This document shows positions 18,672-27,147 of a DNA stretch of 64,000 nucleotides, one piece after another. Both the position numbers and the translations under genes were made by a program. The stretch's first letter is position 1. Each line of letters opens with the position of its first letter. Under the pieces are notes generated by a model that had not been told where the DNA came from, searched no databases, and worked only from the letters and a program-made list of their open reading frames with translations. Location: positions 124,001-188,000 of the forward strand of contig NZ_FNEI01000004.1 of assembly GCF_900099975.1 (NCBI RefSeq). Direction: 5' to 3'. The DNA comes from Arthrobacter cupressi. GTDB taxonomy: Bacteria > Actinomycetota > Actinomycetes > Actinomycetales > Micrococcaceae.

Positions 18672-19361
18672 GTGGCTCCACGCTTGGCTGCTGGGGCTCC
18701 GGGGGACGCCAGACCGGGGCATCTTTTGGAGCGTGTACTCGACGAAGTGCACGCGTTGGAGAAGGCCGATGCCCACAGCCTCCGTGCCCTTCGGCGCAGG
18801 TTTTCAGCCCAGATCGCGACGGCGGACTCCGCCGTCGTCTTCGAGCTCGCCGACGGTCTCCGGGCGGCAGGCTATGACTGGCTGGGCTGGGAATTGATCA
18901 ACGCGCACGACTCCGCGTTCCACTCCTTGACCGCTAATCGTTTGCAGGAACTCGGGTCCGAGATCGCGTCCTGGGGCCAGGCCGACGCCTTCGGCACCAT
19001 CCTCGCCGGCCCGGCCTGGCGTGAAGGGCTCATCAGCGACGCCGACATTGCCGACTGGGCGCGGAGCGGCAACCGCTGGTGGCGGCGCCTGGCGCTCGTC
19101 TCAACCACTGTCCTCAACACCCGCTCCCGCTGGGGAACCGGCGACCGCGACCGGACGCTCGCCGTCGTCGTACTCCTCATGCACGACCGGGACGACACCG
19201 TGGTTAAGGGGCTCAGCTGGGCGCTGCGTTCCCTGGTGCCGTGGGATCCGGGCGCTGTGCGCACCTTCATCGAAGCGCACGACGCCGATCTCGCCTCGCG
19301 CGTGAAACGCGAGGTCCGCAGCAAACTGGAGACCGGGCTGAAGTCCCCGCGCCGGCACTAG
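18672..19361 (+). CDS. DNA alkylation repair (AlkD-like) protein
   Basis: The 229-residue all-helical protein fits the HEAT-like AlkC/AlkD glycosylase family (PF08713). WLGWELINAH lies near residues 73-82, and WARSGNRWWRRLALVSTTVLN near residues 128-148 is the characteristic core. DDTVVKGLSWALRSLVPWDP follows near residues 177-196. AlkD removes bulky or charged alkylated bases without base flipping. The start codon is GTG 18672. The sequence is diverged, so activity on DNA is not certain. Confidence 0.72.
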   Translation: MAPRLAAGAPGDARPGHLLERVLDEVHALEKADAHSLRALRRRFSAQIATADSAVVFELADGLRAAGYDWLGWELINAHDSAFHSLTANRLQELGSEIASWGQADAFGTILAGPAWREGLISDADIADWARSGNRWWRRLALVSTTVLNTRSRWGTGDRDRTLAVVVLLMHDRDDTVVKGLSWALRSLVPWDPGAVRTFIEAHDADLASRVKREVRSKLETGLKSPRRH

Positions 19362-19418
19362 TTCCCATCGAAACGGCGGGCCGTCGAAACGGGGCGGGTC
19401 CGGCGGTAGGCTGGGCTG

Positions 19419-20804
19419 ATGGCTGCCCCGCGAGCCCTCCGACCCTTTGCACACCGCGAATACCGCGTGCTGATCACTGCCCTGGCCATATCCATCTTCG
19501 GCTCCGGCATGTGGGCCGTGGCCATGGTGTACCAGGTGATCCAGCTCGGCGGCGGGCCGCTGGAGCTGTCCCTGGTAGCGACAGCCGCAGCGGTCGGGCT
19601 GGTGGCCTTCGTCCTGGCCGGCGGGATCGCCGCGGACCGGGTGCCGCAGCGGTTGCTCATCATCGCCGTCGAAGGCGCCAACCTCCTGGTAATCGGCACA
19701 ATCAGCCTGCTCTCAATGACCGGGCTGCTTCAGCTGTGGCATCTCACGGCCGGCGCGTTCGTGCTGGGCGTGGGCGCGGCATTCTTCTTCCCGGCGTATT
19801 CGGCGATCCTGCCGCGGATCCTCCCCGCCGAGGACCTGCTCGCCGCCAACGGCATGGAGGGAACCATGCGGCCCATCCTGCAGCAGGCGGCCGGTCCCGC
19901 GGTGGCCGGCGTGCTGGTGGCCTCGTTCTCGCCGCCGTGGGCCGTGACCGGAGTGTCCCTGTGCCACTTGTCGGCGTTCATCGTGCTGAACTTCCTGGGC
20001 CGGCATGCCCTGGACGTGCCGGCCAACGGGACTGGGGATTCGTCGCCTGCTACGCAGCGTGGACCCGGCGGCGCCGTCCGGTCCTTCCTGCTCGACCTGC
20101 GCGAGGGCGTCAGCTACACCCTCCGGACTCCCTGGCTGCTCTGGACCCTGATCTGGGCCTGCCTGTCGGTGCTGTTCATCATCGGCCCGATCGAGGTATT
20201 GATCCCGTTCGTGGTGCGCGACCAGCTCCACGGCGATTCGCGGATGTTCGGGTTCCTGCTGGCCGTGATGGGGGTGGGCGGCGCGATCGCCTCGCTGGCG
20301 ACGGCCTCGTTCAAGCTGCCCCGGCGCTACCTCACGGTGATGCTCGCCTCCTGGGGGCTCGGCAGCCTGCCGCTGGCCGCCGTCGGGATCATGGACAACT
20401 TCTGGGTACTGGCCGCCGCGCTGTTCATCTTCGGCGCCACCGGCAGCGTGGGCATGGTCATCTGGGGCACGCTGCTGCAGCGCCGGGTCCCGCCGCACCT
20501 GCTGGGGCGCGTCTCGAGCCTCGACTTCTTCGTATCGCTGGCGCTGATGCCGGTGTCCATGGCCCTCTCCGGACCCCTCGCGCAGGTGGTGCCGATCTGG
20601 CTGATCTTCCTGGCCGCCGGGGTGGTGTGCCCGCTGATGTCGGTCGTGGCCCTGTTCGCGGCGCGCATGCTGACGGACGAGATCGAACACCCACTGGACG
20701 CGGAGCCAGCTGCCTTTCCTGCCGCGGACGCTGATCTGCCCCGTCCATTGCTGCGTAACTGTCGTTCTGAACCTGCAAAACGACAGTTACGCAGCAATCG
20801 ATGA
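19419..20804 (+). CDS. MFS exporter (MFS_3 / enterobactin-exporter-like), 461 aa
   Basis: The protein has about twelve membrane helices. It begins ALRPFAHREYRVLITALAIS and carries FGSGMWAVAMVYQVIQLGG. AGGIAADRVPQRLLI is the loop 2-3 motif, and LPRILPAEDLLAANGMEGTMRPI is typical of the MFS_3 exporter group. A cytoplasmic loop at about residues 195-225 is rich in Pro/Gly. The last 19 residues are encoded inside a palindromic repeat (20747-20798), so they are probably an acquired tail. Substrate unknown. It converges on the GH65 gene. Confidence 0.88.
   Translation: MAAPRALRPFAHREYRVLITALAISIFGSGMWAVAMVYQVIQLGGGPLELSLVATAAAVGLVAFVLAGGIAADRVPQRLLIIAVEGANLLVIGTISLLSMTGLLQLWHLTAGAFVLGVGAAFFFPAYSAILPRILPAEDLLAANGMEGTMRPILQQAAGPAVAGVLVASFSPPWAVTGVSLCHLSAFIVLNFLGRHALDVPANGTGDSSPATQRGPGGAVRSFLLDLREGVSYTLRTPWLLWTLIWACLSVLFIIGPIEVLIPFVVRDQLHGDSRMFGFLLAVMGVGGAIASLATASFKLPRRYLTVMLASWGLGSLPLAAVGIMDNFWVLAAALFIFGATGSVGMVIWGTLLQRRVPPHLLGRVSSLDFFVSLALMPVSMALSGPLAQVVPIWLIFLAAGVVCPLMSVVALFAARMLTDEIEHPLDAEPAAFPAADADLPRPLLRNCRSEPAKRQLRSNR
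20747..20798. repeat. Palindromic repeat, copy B (GTCGTT-N12-AACGAC family)
   Basis: A perfect 20-bp stem has its left arm at 20747-20766, ending CGTAACTGTCGTT, and its right arm at 20779-20798. The 12-base loop is CTGAACCTGCAA. The outer stem differs from copy A but stays fully paired. The repeat overlaps the 3' end of the MFS gene and lies 14 bases from the convergent GH65 stop. Confidence 0.85.
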
Positions 20805-20812
20805 ACGGAGAC

Positions 20813-23164
20813 CTAGCCTTCCAGCGTTCCGACCACCGGTACGCCCGCGGTCGGGAACATGCTCGGGAAGATCGACGGCGCCGGAACGGGAACCGCGTTG
20901 AGCGGCACCGTGACCGTTTCCGGCCCGACGACGACGCGCTGGCCGCGGATGCTCACCTCAAGGCCGGTGCCACTGGCGGAGAGGGCGATGCTTCCCGGCC
21001 GCAGTTCGACTTCCAGCACCTGGCCGCGGAGCCGCAGGCGGAAGGACAGGCTCTCCCATTCGCCGGGCAGGCGGGGATCGAAGTGCAGGGTCTCCCCTTG
21101 GTCCCGCATGCCGGCGAAACCGGACACGAGGGAACTCCAGATGCCGCCCGTCGAGGCGATGTGCACGCCGTCCACCGTGTTGGCGTGGGTGTTGTCCAAG
21201 TCGATGAACAGCGCCTCGGTGAAGTGCTTCAACGCCACATCGGAGTAGCCCACCTCGGCCGCCATGATGCCCTGCACACAGGCGGACAGCGTGGAGTCGC
21301 CGGTGGTGATGGGGTCGTAGAAGTCGAAGGCGCGCTGCTTCTCCACGGCACTGAAGTCCTGCCACTGCAGGAACATGGCGAGCACCGTGTCCGCCTGCTT
21401 GAGCACCTGGTGGCGGTAGATCACCAGCGGGTGGAAGTTCAGCAGCAGCGGGTACTTCGAGCGCGGCGTGTTCCAGTCCCACGGCTCCAGCGTCATGAAG
21501 TCGTTGTCCTGGGAGTGGACCTCCATGTGCGGGTCGTAGGGCAAGGCCATCCGCTCGGCGGCCTGCCGCCAGATGATCTGCTCGCTCTGCGGCGCGGCCG
21601 GGTGGTCCAGTTCAGACGCGGCCCGCAGGTTAAAGCGGGCCATGACGTTGGTGTAGAGGTTGTCGTTGACCACGGCCGTGTACTCGTCCGGGCCCGTAAC
21701 GCCGTGGATATGGAACATGCCGTCCTTGCCGAAGAAGCCCAACGACGCCCACATCCGGGCCGTTTCGATCAGCAGTTCGGCACCGATCTCATTGTTGAAA
21801 GCGGCGTCCGCACTGGCCCATTGGTACCGGTTGGCGGCGAAGGCGATGGCCGCGGCGATGTGGAACTGGGCCGTGCCGGCGGCGTAGTAGGCGCTGGCTT
21901 CGAGGCCGTTGATGGTACGCCACGGGAACAGCGCGCCTTCCACGCTGAGCTCCTTCGCCCGGACCCGGGCGTCGGGCAGCATGGCGTGCCGTGACTCGAG
22001 GACCTGGCGGGCCGCGCCGGGGTTCGTGTACGTGAGGTAGGGCAGCAGGTAGATTTCCTGGTCCCAGAAGTAGTGCCCTTCGTAGCCCGAACCGCTCACC
22101 CCCTTCGCCGGGATGCCCGCGACGCCGGCCCGTGCGGTGGCTTGGGCCAGCTGGAACAGGTTCCAGCGCACAGCCTGCTGCATTTCGGTCTGCCCGCCGA
22201 TCACGATGTCCGCCGTGGCCCAGTAGTCGCGGTAGTGCGCGGCGCTTTCGGCCAACAGGGCGTCGAACGCAACCAGGCGCAGTTCAGCCTCTGCGGCGAG
22301 CGCTTCGCCGGGGTCATCCACAGTGTCCTCCACTGCACTGACCACGTAACTGACGGTCTTCTCGAGACGGAAGGTCTCGCCGTCGTTCACTGCCATGACG
22401 TAACGGACGGTCGACTCGTCCTCCCCCACAACGGTCTCAAAGGGCTGGCCTTCGAGGGAGATCCAGTGGTCCACGGCGACGCCGATGCGCTGCCGGGACT
22501 CCGCGGTTTCCCAGGCGAGGCGGAGCGAGCCGTCGGCGCCCTGAAGGTGCAGCGGACGGAGCACCCGGCCGGCGTGCCGGCCCGAGCGCCGGGGGTCGTG
22601 GGCCGAGTGGTCCTCCACCGGCTGGTCCTGCCGGTTGAGCACCGAGGAGGTGATGTCCACCGAGGCGTGACGGTCAGAGCTTAGGCTGAACTCGATGCCC
22701 AGGCAGCCGCGGGAGTCAAAGCCCACCACGCGCCGTTCGACGGTGGTGACAATGGCGCCGGAGCGGCATTCCCAGGTGACGGCGCATTCGTACACGCCGG
22801 TGGCGAAGTCCAGGCTGCGGCGGTAGTCGCGGACGGCGGACTCGGCCAGGGACAGCTGCTCGCCGTCGACCATTACCGTGAAGTTGTTGGCATCCGGAAC
22901 GTACACGATCCGCTGCCCGGTACGGGCAAATCCGTAGGCGTTTTCGGCGTGCTTGATGTCCCAGATTTCGTGGAAGCCGTTGATGAAGGTGCCGGGGAGG
23001 TCGGTGTCCGAGGGCGCCCAGTGCCCGCCGCGGATGCCGAGGTGGCCGTTGCCGAGGCTGAACAGGGTTTCAAGGGTGCCGGCGTCGCCGGGAACGTGGA
23101 CAGATTCCACGAGCTTCCACGGCTCGCAGGGGAAGCGCAGCCGGTCGGAGCTGATGAGTGCCAT
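20813..23164 (-). CDS. Glycoside hydrolase family 65 disaccharide phosphorylase
   Basis: The 783-residue enzyme has the GH65 three-part layout: an N-terminal beta-sandwich (ETLFSLGNGHLGIRGG), a central (alpha/alpha)6 barrel and a C-terminal domain. GVSGSGYEGHYFWDQEIYLLPYL and GVTGPDEYTAVVNDNLYTNV are conserved, the latter with the general acid near Glu494. HQVLKQADTVLAMFLQ is also conserved. GH65 phosphorylases split alpha-linked disaccharides (maltose, trehalose, kojibiose, nigerose) with phosphate to beta-glucose-1-phosphate and glucose. The adjacent beta-phosphoglucomutase supports this. The exact disaccharide is not readable. I start at ATG 23164 (MALISSDRLRF). Confidence 0.93.
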   Translation of the reverse strand: MALISSDRLRFPCEPWKLVESVHVPGDAGTLETLFSLGNGHLGIRGGHWAPSDTDLPGTFINGFHEIWDIKHAENAYGFARTGQRIVYVPDANNFTVMVDGEQLSLAESAVRDYRRSLDFATGVYECAVTWECRSGAIVTTVERRVVGFDSRGCLGIEFSLSSDRHASVDITSSVLNRQDQPVEDHSAHDPRRSGRHAGRVLRPLHLQGADGSLRLAWETAESRQRIGVAVDHWISLEGQPFETVVGEDESTVRYVMAVNDGETFRLEKTVSYVVSAVEDTVDDPGEALAAEAELRLVAFDALLAESAAHYRDYWATADIVIGGQTEMQQAVRWNLFQLAQATARAGVAGIPAKGVSGSGYEGHYFWDQEIYLLPYLTYTNPGAARQVLESRHAMLPDARVRAKELSVEGALFPWRTINGLEASAYYAAGTAQFHIAAAIAFAANRYQWASADAAFNNEIGAELLIETARMWASLGFFGKDGMFHIHGVTGPDEYTAVVNDNLYTNVMARFNLRAASELDHPAAPQSEQIIWRQAAERMALPYDPHMEVHSQDNDFMTLEPWDWNTPRSKYPLLLNFHPLVIYRHQVLKQADTVLAMFLQWQDFSAVEKQRAFDFYDPITTGDSTLSACVQGIMAAEVGYSDVALKHFTEALFIDLDNTHANTVDGVHIASTGGIWSSLVSGFAGMRDQGETLHFDPRLPGEWESLSFRLRLRGQVLEVELRPGSIALSASGTGLEVSIRGQRVVVGPETVTVPLNAVPVPAPSIFPSMFPTAGVPVVGTLEG

Positions 23165-23225
23165 GGCAGTGTGCCTTTTCGAAAAAGAAGTTGGGGTTTG
23201 GGGAGTTCGGAGTTTCTTGGGGGAA

Positions 23226-23963
23226 TCAGAGGAGGTCGCCGAGGTCGTCCACCACAAGGGTGGCCCCGGCGTCGAGGAGGGTCTGGCGGCCCGCACCGCG
23301 GTCCACGCCGATCACCGCCTTGAAGTTGCCGGCGCTGCCGGCCTGCACGCCGGACACCGCGTCCTCCACCACGACGCATTCGGCCGCCGGTACCTCCAGC
23401 AGCTGTGCGGCGTAGTCGAAGGTGGCCGGATCGGGCTTGCCGGGGAGCCCGACGGCGGCCGCCACCTGGCCGTCGACCACCACCGGGAAGTAGCCGTCCA
23501 GCCCGGCAGCCTTGAGTACCGCGGGCGCGTTCCGGGAGGAGGAGACGACGGCGAGCTTCAGTCCGCGCTCCAGCGCGGCGTGGATGAAACGGACGGAGCC
23601 GGCGTATGGCTCCACCCCGCGTGTGGACACAATTTCATTGAAGATCAGGTTCTTGCGGTTGCCAAGGCCCTGCACGGTGGGGCTGTCCGGGGCGTCGTCC
23701 GTGGGGCCTTCGGGGAGGGTGATTCCGCGGGAGGCCAGGAAGTCCCGGACGCCGTTGAAGCGCGGCTTTCCGTCGATGAAGTCGAAGTAGTCGCTCTCCC
23801 GGTAGCCATCCGGGTGGCCGGCCGCGGTGAGGTACCCGTCGAAGAGTTCCTGCCAGGCCTGTTCGTGCACTACGGCGGTGGGCGTCAGCACGCCGTCAAG
23901 GTCGAACAGCAGGGCAGAGGCACCCGTCCAGGCGGAGCTCAGGGCGGCGCGGGGTTCAGTCAT
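23226..23963 (-). CDS. HAD-superfamily beta-phosphoglucomutase
   Basis: The 245-residue protein carries the HAD motif I LLFDLDGVLTPTAVVHEQAW (nucleophile and acid Asp near residues 21-23). Motif II is LAVVSSSRNAPAVL, and GKPDPATFDYAAQLL with CVVVEDAVSGVQAG supplies motifs III and IV. The cap domain with FNGVRDFLASRGI fits beta-phosphoglucomutases that convert beta-glucose-1-phosphate to glucose-6-phosphate. It sits between the GH65 phosphorylase and the LacI gene and overlaps the latter by four bases, so the three form an operon. Confidence 0.9.
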   Translation of the reverse strand: MTEPRAALSSAWTGASALLFDLDGVLTPTAVVHEQAWQELFDGYLTAAGHPDGYRESDYFDFIDGKPRFNGVRDFLASRGITLPEGPTDDAPDSPTVQGLGNRKNLIFNEIVSTRGVEPYAGSVRFIHAALERGLKLAVVSSSRNAPAVLKAAGLDGYFPVVVDGQVAAAVGLPGKPDPATFDYAAQLLEVPAAECVVVEDAVSGVQAGSAGNFKAVIGVDRGAGRQTLLDAGATLVVDDLGDLL

Positions 23964-25003
23964 GGTTTCTCCGTTCGGCGGTTGCGGCGGGTGGTCTTGC
24001 GTTCGATGAGTTTCGTGTCGAGGAAATGGCTGGTGGGCAGGTGGTCCTGCTCCGGGTTCTGCAGGCGTTCGCAGAGCAGGTTCGCCGCGAAGGCGCCCTG
24101 GTCCGCCACGGGCTGCGCTACCGTGCTCAGGCCGAGGAACCAGCTCATGGGGTGGTCATCGATCCCGATCACGGACACGTCCTTCGGGGCGCCCAGGCCG
24201 TGCTCGCGCAGGGCCTTCAGTGCTCCGAAGGCGGTTTCGTCGCAGTCGGCGAAAAGGGCTGTCGGCAGCCCGCGGTGCGCGATGAGTTCGGTCATGGCCC
24301 GCCGTCCGCCTTCGATGGAGGAGCCGGCGTTGACGACGAGGTCCGGGTGGACGGTGAGGTCGTGTTCGGCCAGGGCACGGCTGAACCCGTCCAAGCGGTT
24401 GTTGCTGGTGCGGACCGAATGCCCGCCCAGTTCCCGGCCTGAAAGGACCGCCAGGTCCCAGTGGCCGAGCTCCAGCAGGTGGGAGGTGGCCTGCCAGGCG
24501 GCGTGTTCGTCGTCGATTCCCACGTTATCCCAAGGGACCCCGGTCATTCCAACGCTCGCGACCGCGAGGCCGGATCCGGCCAGGGCGTCGATCTCATCAG
24601 CATCGAGGTCGACGTTCAGCAGCAGCACCCCGTCCACCCGCTGGCGCAGGGCGGCGAGGTCGGCGAACACGCGGTTCCGGACCTCCGCGCTGTTGCGGAG
24701 GCTGAGCAGCACGGTGTCGTGCCCGCCGTCGGCGAATACTTCCTCGGCGGATTCCACTGCCTGGGCGAAGAACCAGGCCGTGGCCGTGGGGGCGATGATG
24801 GCAACCGAGCCCGTGCTTCCGCCGGCCAGCCGTGCGGCGGCGGACGATGCTTTGTAGCCAAGTTTTTCGGCCGCCTCGGCAACTTTGCGGTGGGCCCGTT
24901 CGGACACATTGGGCAGATTGCGCAGGGCCCGGGAAACGGTGCAAATGGACAACCCCGAGAGGACAGCAACGTCCTGGATGGTGGCGCGCTGGGCACTAAC
25001 CAT
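23960..25003 (-). CDS. LacI-family repressor of the disaccharide phosphorylase operon
   Basis: The protein has 347 residues from ATG 25003 (MVSAQRATIQ). The LacI helix-turn-helix and hinge is TIQDVAVLSGLSICTVSRALRNLPNVSERAHRKVAEAAEKLGY (residues about 8-50). A periplasmic-binding-protein-like sensor domain follows, with DGVLLLNVDL, LPTALFADCDETAFGALKAL and DVSVIGIDDHPMSWF. It is the first gene of the operon with beta-phosphoglucomutase and GH65. The 18-bp palindrome 74 bases upstream of its start fits autoregulation. Confidence 0.92.
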   Translation of the reverse strand: MVSAQRATIQDVAVLSGLSICTVSRALRNLPNVSERAHRKVAEAAEKLGYKASSAAARLAGGSTGSVAIIAPTATAWFFAQAVESAEEVFADGGHDTVLLSLRNSAEVRNRVFADLAALRQRVDGVLLLNVDLDADEIDALAGSGLAVASVGMTGVPWDNVGIDDEHAAWQATSHLLELGHWDLAVLSGRELGGHSVRTSNNRLDGFSRALAEHDLTVHPDLVVNAGSSIEGGRRAMTELIAHRGLPTALFADCDETAFGALKALREHGLGAPKDVSVIGIDDHPMSWFLGLSTVAQPVADQGAFAANLLCERLQNPEQDHLPTSHFLDTKLIERKTTRRNRRTEKP

Positions 25004-25076
25004 GCAACACGGCCTCAACCCTTTCCATGCTTGTTCGACGCTTGTTCAACGGTGCGGCGACTCACCGCACCGAGCG

Positions 25077-25094
25077 ATTGTAAGCGCTTACAAT
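25077..25094. promoter_or_regulatory. LacI-type operator (perfect 18-bp palindrome)
   Basis: ATTGTAAGCGCTTACAAT is a perfect palindrome with the central CG expected for LacI-family operators. It stands 74 bases upstream of the LacI gene in the operon's promoter region. It is almost certainly the repressor site for the GH65 operon. Confidence 0.8.
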
Positions 25095-25169
25095 TTTGTC
25101 CATCAAGGGCAGCACAAACGCGTCGCCAGTGTTACGCGGGGCTCACCTCAGCGCAGGCGGCAGCTCCGG

Positions 25170-25787
25170 TCAGCGCAGGACATAGTGGCGCAGGAAGGTG
25201 CCCACATCGGCCAGTTCCATGGCCTCGATCCGGTGGCCCATTCCGGGATACGTGCGGGCGGTGAGGGCGGTGTGCCGCTCCAGCCAGTCTGCGGTGTATT
25301 CCACGGCATCCTCGTTGATTACGGGGTCCGCTTTGTCCCGGCCCCAGAAGAAGGGCGGCCGGGTTTCGAAGGATTCGCTGAGTGACAGGAGCTCGTTGTC
25401 CAGCACGAAACCGGACAGTCCCACCGTCGCTTTGAAGCCGCCCGGCCGCAGCCGCAACAGCGTGCTGGCCATGGCCATGCCCTGCGAGTAGCCCAGGAGG
25501 CTCACGCTGCTGTGGTTGCCCTTCACCGAGTCGATCCAGGCGAACACCTTGTTGGCGGCCGTGATGACGTCGGCGAAGTCGTTGGCCAGGAAGTAGTCCA
25601 GCAGGAACCAGCCGTAGTCGTCGCCGATCACCATGGGACCGCGCAGCGCGGCGCAAGTGAACTCCTCCGGCAGCTCCGGGAAGAGCTTGGCCATGCGGTG
25701 CTCGTCCGTGCCGTAGCCGTGCATCATCACCAACAGGGGCGTTCCCGCCCGCTCGTTCTCAGGCTTGGACCAGAGGACCGTATCCAT
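25170..25787 (-). CDS. Alpha/beta hydrolase, phospholipase/carboxylesterase family
   Basis: The 205-residue esterase has PLLVMMHGYGTDEHRM (oxyanion region) at residues 18-33 and the nucleophile elbow LLGYSQGMAMA near residues 97-107. The acid Asp is near FFWGRDKADPVI, and the His is in YPGMGHRIEAMELADV near residues 181-196. It is cytosolic and hydrolyses carboxyl esters. Substrate unknown. It stands alone between the GH65 operon and the M20 operon. Confidence 0.88.
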   Translation of the reverse strand: MDTVLWSKPENERAGTPLLVMMHGYGTDEHRMAKLFPELPEEFTCAALRGPMVIGDDYGWFLLDYFLANDFADVITAANKVFAWIDSVKGNHSSVSLLGYSQGMAMASTLLRLRPGGFKATVGLSGFVLDNELLSLSESFETRPPFFWGRDKADPVINEDAVEYTADWLERHTALTARTYPGMGHRIEAMELADVGTFLRHYVLR

Positions 25788-25873
25788 GGGGAAAAGCCTA
25801 GCGGGGCACGCAACGCGGCAGGCCGCCGTCGGGAGTCAATTTCCGACGGCGGCCTGAGGCCTGTTGCTGTTCC

Positions 25874-27103
25874 TCACCCGAGCGCCGGGCTGCGGGTGGC
25901 GCCGGGAAGGCGGGCGTCCTGCAGCGCGAGCAGGGCGTCGCGGGCGTCGGGGTTGGTGACGGTGTCGATCGTGGTCCAGGCCATGCCGAGCGCGCCGTCA
26001 AGGGCGGCCTGCTCGCCCGCGGGGGATCCGGCGTCGGCGGCGAATTCGGCGGTGTGCGGAACGCCGTTGGCGCCCAGCACGGAGATCATCGGGTGGATGG
26101 ACGGCACGGCGTGGGACACGTTGCCCATGTCCGTGGAGCCGCCGCCCAGGCGGCTGGTCTGCACAACCGTCCGGCCCAGGGCGGTCAGGTTCCGGTCCCA
26201 AGCCTCGGCGAGCAGGGTGTTCTGGACGAGGTTCTCGTAGCGCGGCTCGGTGGGGGCGAGGTCCCAGGTGCAGCCGCTCGCCAGGGCGCCGCCGGCGAAG
26301 CAGTTGAGCATGCGTTCCTTGACGTCCTCGAGGGTCTTCAGGTCGTGAGCGCGGACCTCGGCGCTGACCACCGTGCGGGCCGGGATGATGTTGGTGACCT
26401 CGCCGCCGCGCTCCACGAAGGCGTTCAGGCGGATACCGTCGGCGAGCTGCTGACGGAGCAGGCCGATCGCGACGAGGGAGATGGTGGCGGCGTCGCCGGC
26501 GTTGATGGCCTTGTCCGGAGCCGCAGCCGCATGGGCGGCGCGGCCAATGAAGGTGACGGCGAAGCGGTCCACGGCCTGGGTACGGGTGACCGAACAGCTG
26601 AGGTCCTCGCCGGTGGCGCCGTGCACCATCATGGACACGGTTGCCTGCTCCCAGGCGCCGGCCTCGAGCAGCAGCGCCTTGCCGCCGCCGTGCTCCTCCG
26701 CCGGGGTGCCCAGGAGGACCACGCGCAGGCCTAGCTCGTCGGCGACGTCGCCGAGCGCGAGCGCGGCGCCGAGTCCCGCCGTCGCGATGATGTTGTGGCC
26801 GCAGGCGTGGCCGATCTCCGGCAGGGCGTCGTACTCGGCACAGATCACCACGGTGAACTCGCCGCTGCCGCGCACCGCCTCGAAGCAGGTCTCCATGCCG
26901 TAGGCGTTGCGTTCGACGGCGAAGCCGGCTTCCTCGGCGACTGTCGCAAGGGTTTCCGCGGCGAGCCGCTCCTCGAAGGCCAGTTCCGGGTTGCCGTGGA
27001 TGATGCGGCTGACTTCGCGGAGCCGGTCTTCCCAGGCGGCGATGGTGCCGGAGGCTGCCTTCTTGAGGGTGTCGACGTCGACGGCGGTGGCTTGGCTGGG
27101 CAT
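25874..27103 (-). CDS. M20-family amidohydrolase
   Basis: The 409-residue protein has the M20D amidohydrolase motifs VVICAEYDALPEIGHACGHNIIATAGLGAA (metal ligands near residues 80-95) and LLGTPAEEHGGGKALLLEAGA. SCSVTRTQAVDRFAVTFIGRAAHAAAAPDKAINAGDA forms the lid/dimerisation domain, and GGGSTDMGNVSHAVPSIHP supplies the late metal-binding site. Such enzymes hydrolyse N-acyl amino acids, p-aminobenzoyl-glutamate or aminoacyl dipeptides. It starts at ATG 27103 (MPSQATAVDV). It follows the DUF3100 gene by 44 bases and is probably cotranscribed, so DUF3100 may carry its substrate. Confidence 0.9.
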   Translation of the reverse strand: MPSQATAVDVDTLKKAASGTIAAWEDRLREVSRIIHGNPELAFEERLAAETLATVAEEAGFAVERNAYGMETCFEAVRGSGEFTVVICAEYDALPEIGHACGHNIIATAGLGAALALGDVADELGLRVVLLGTPAEEHGGGKALLLEAGAWEQATVSMMVHGATGEDLSCSVTRTQAVDRFAVTFIGRAAHAAAAPDKAINAGDAATISLVAIGLLRQQLADGIRLNAFVERGGEVTNIIPARTVVSAEVRAHDLKTLEDVKERMLNCFAGGALASGCTWDLAPTEPRYENLVQNTLLAEAWDRNLTALGRTVVQTSRLGGGSTDMGNVSHAVPSIHPMISVLGANGVPHTAEFAADAGSPAGEQAALDGALGMAWTTIDTVTNPDARDALLALQDARLPGATRSPALG

Positions 27104-27147
27104 GGTGGCCTTTCGGTTTGGTTTTGGTGGCTGTGGCGGTGGCTGCG

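Noticed and set aside
25028-25050. Direct repeat of CTTGTTC next to the LacI operator
   Set aside because: The repeat units are short (7 bases) and could arise by chance. The palindrome nearby is the stronger signal.
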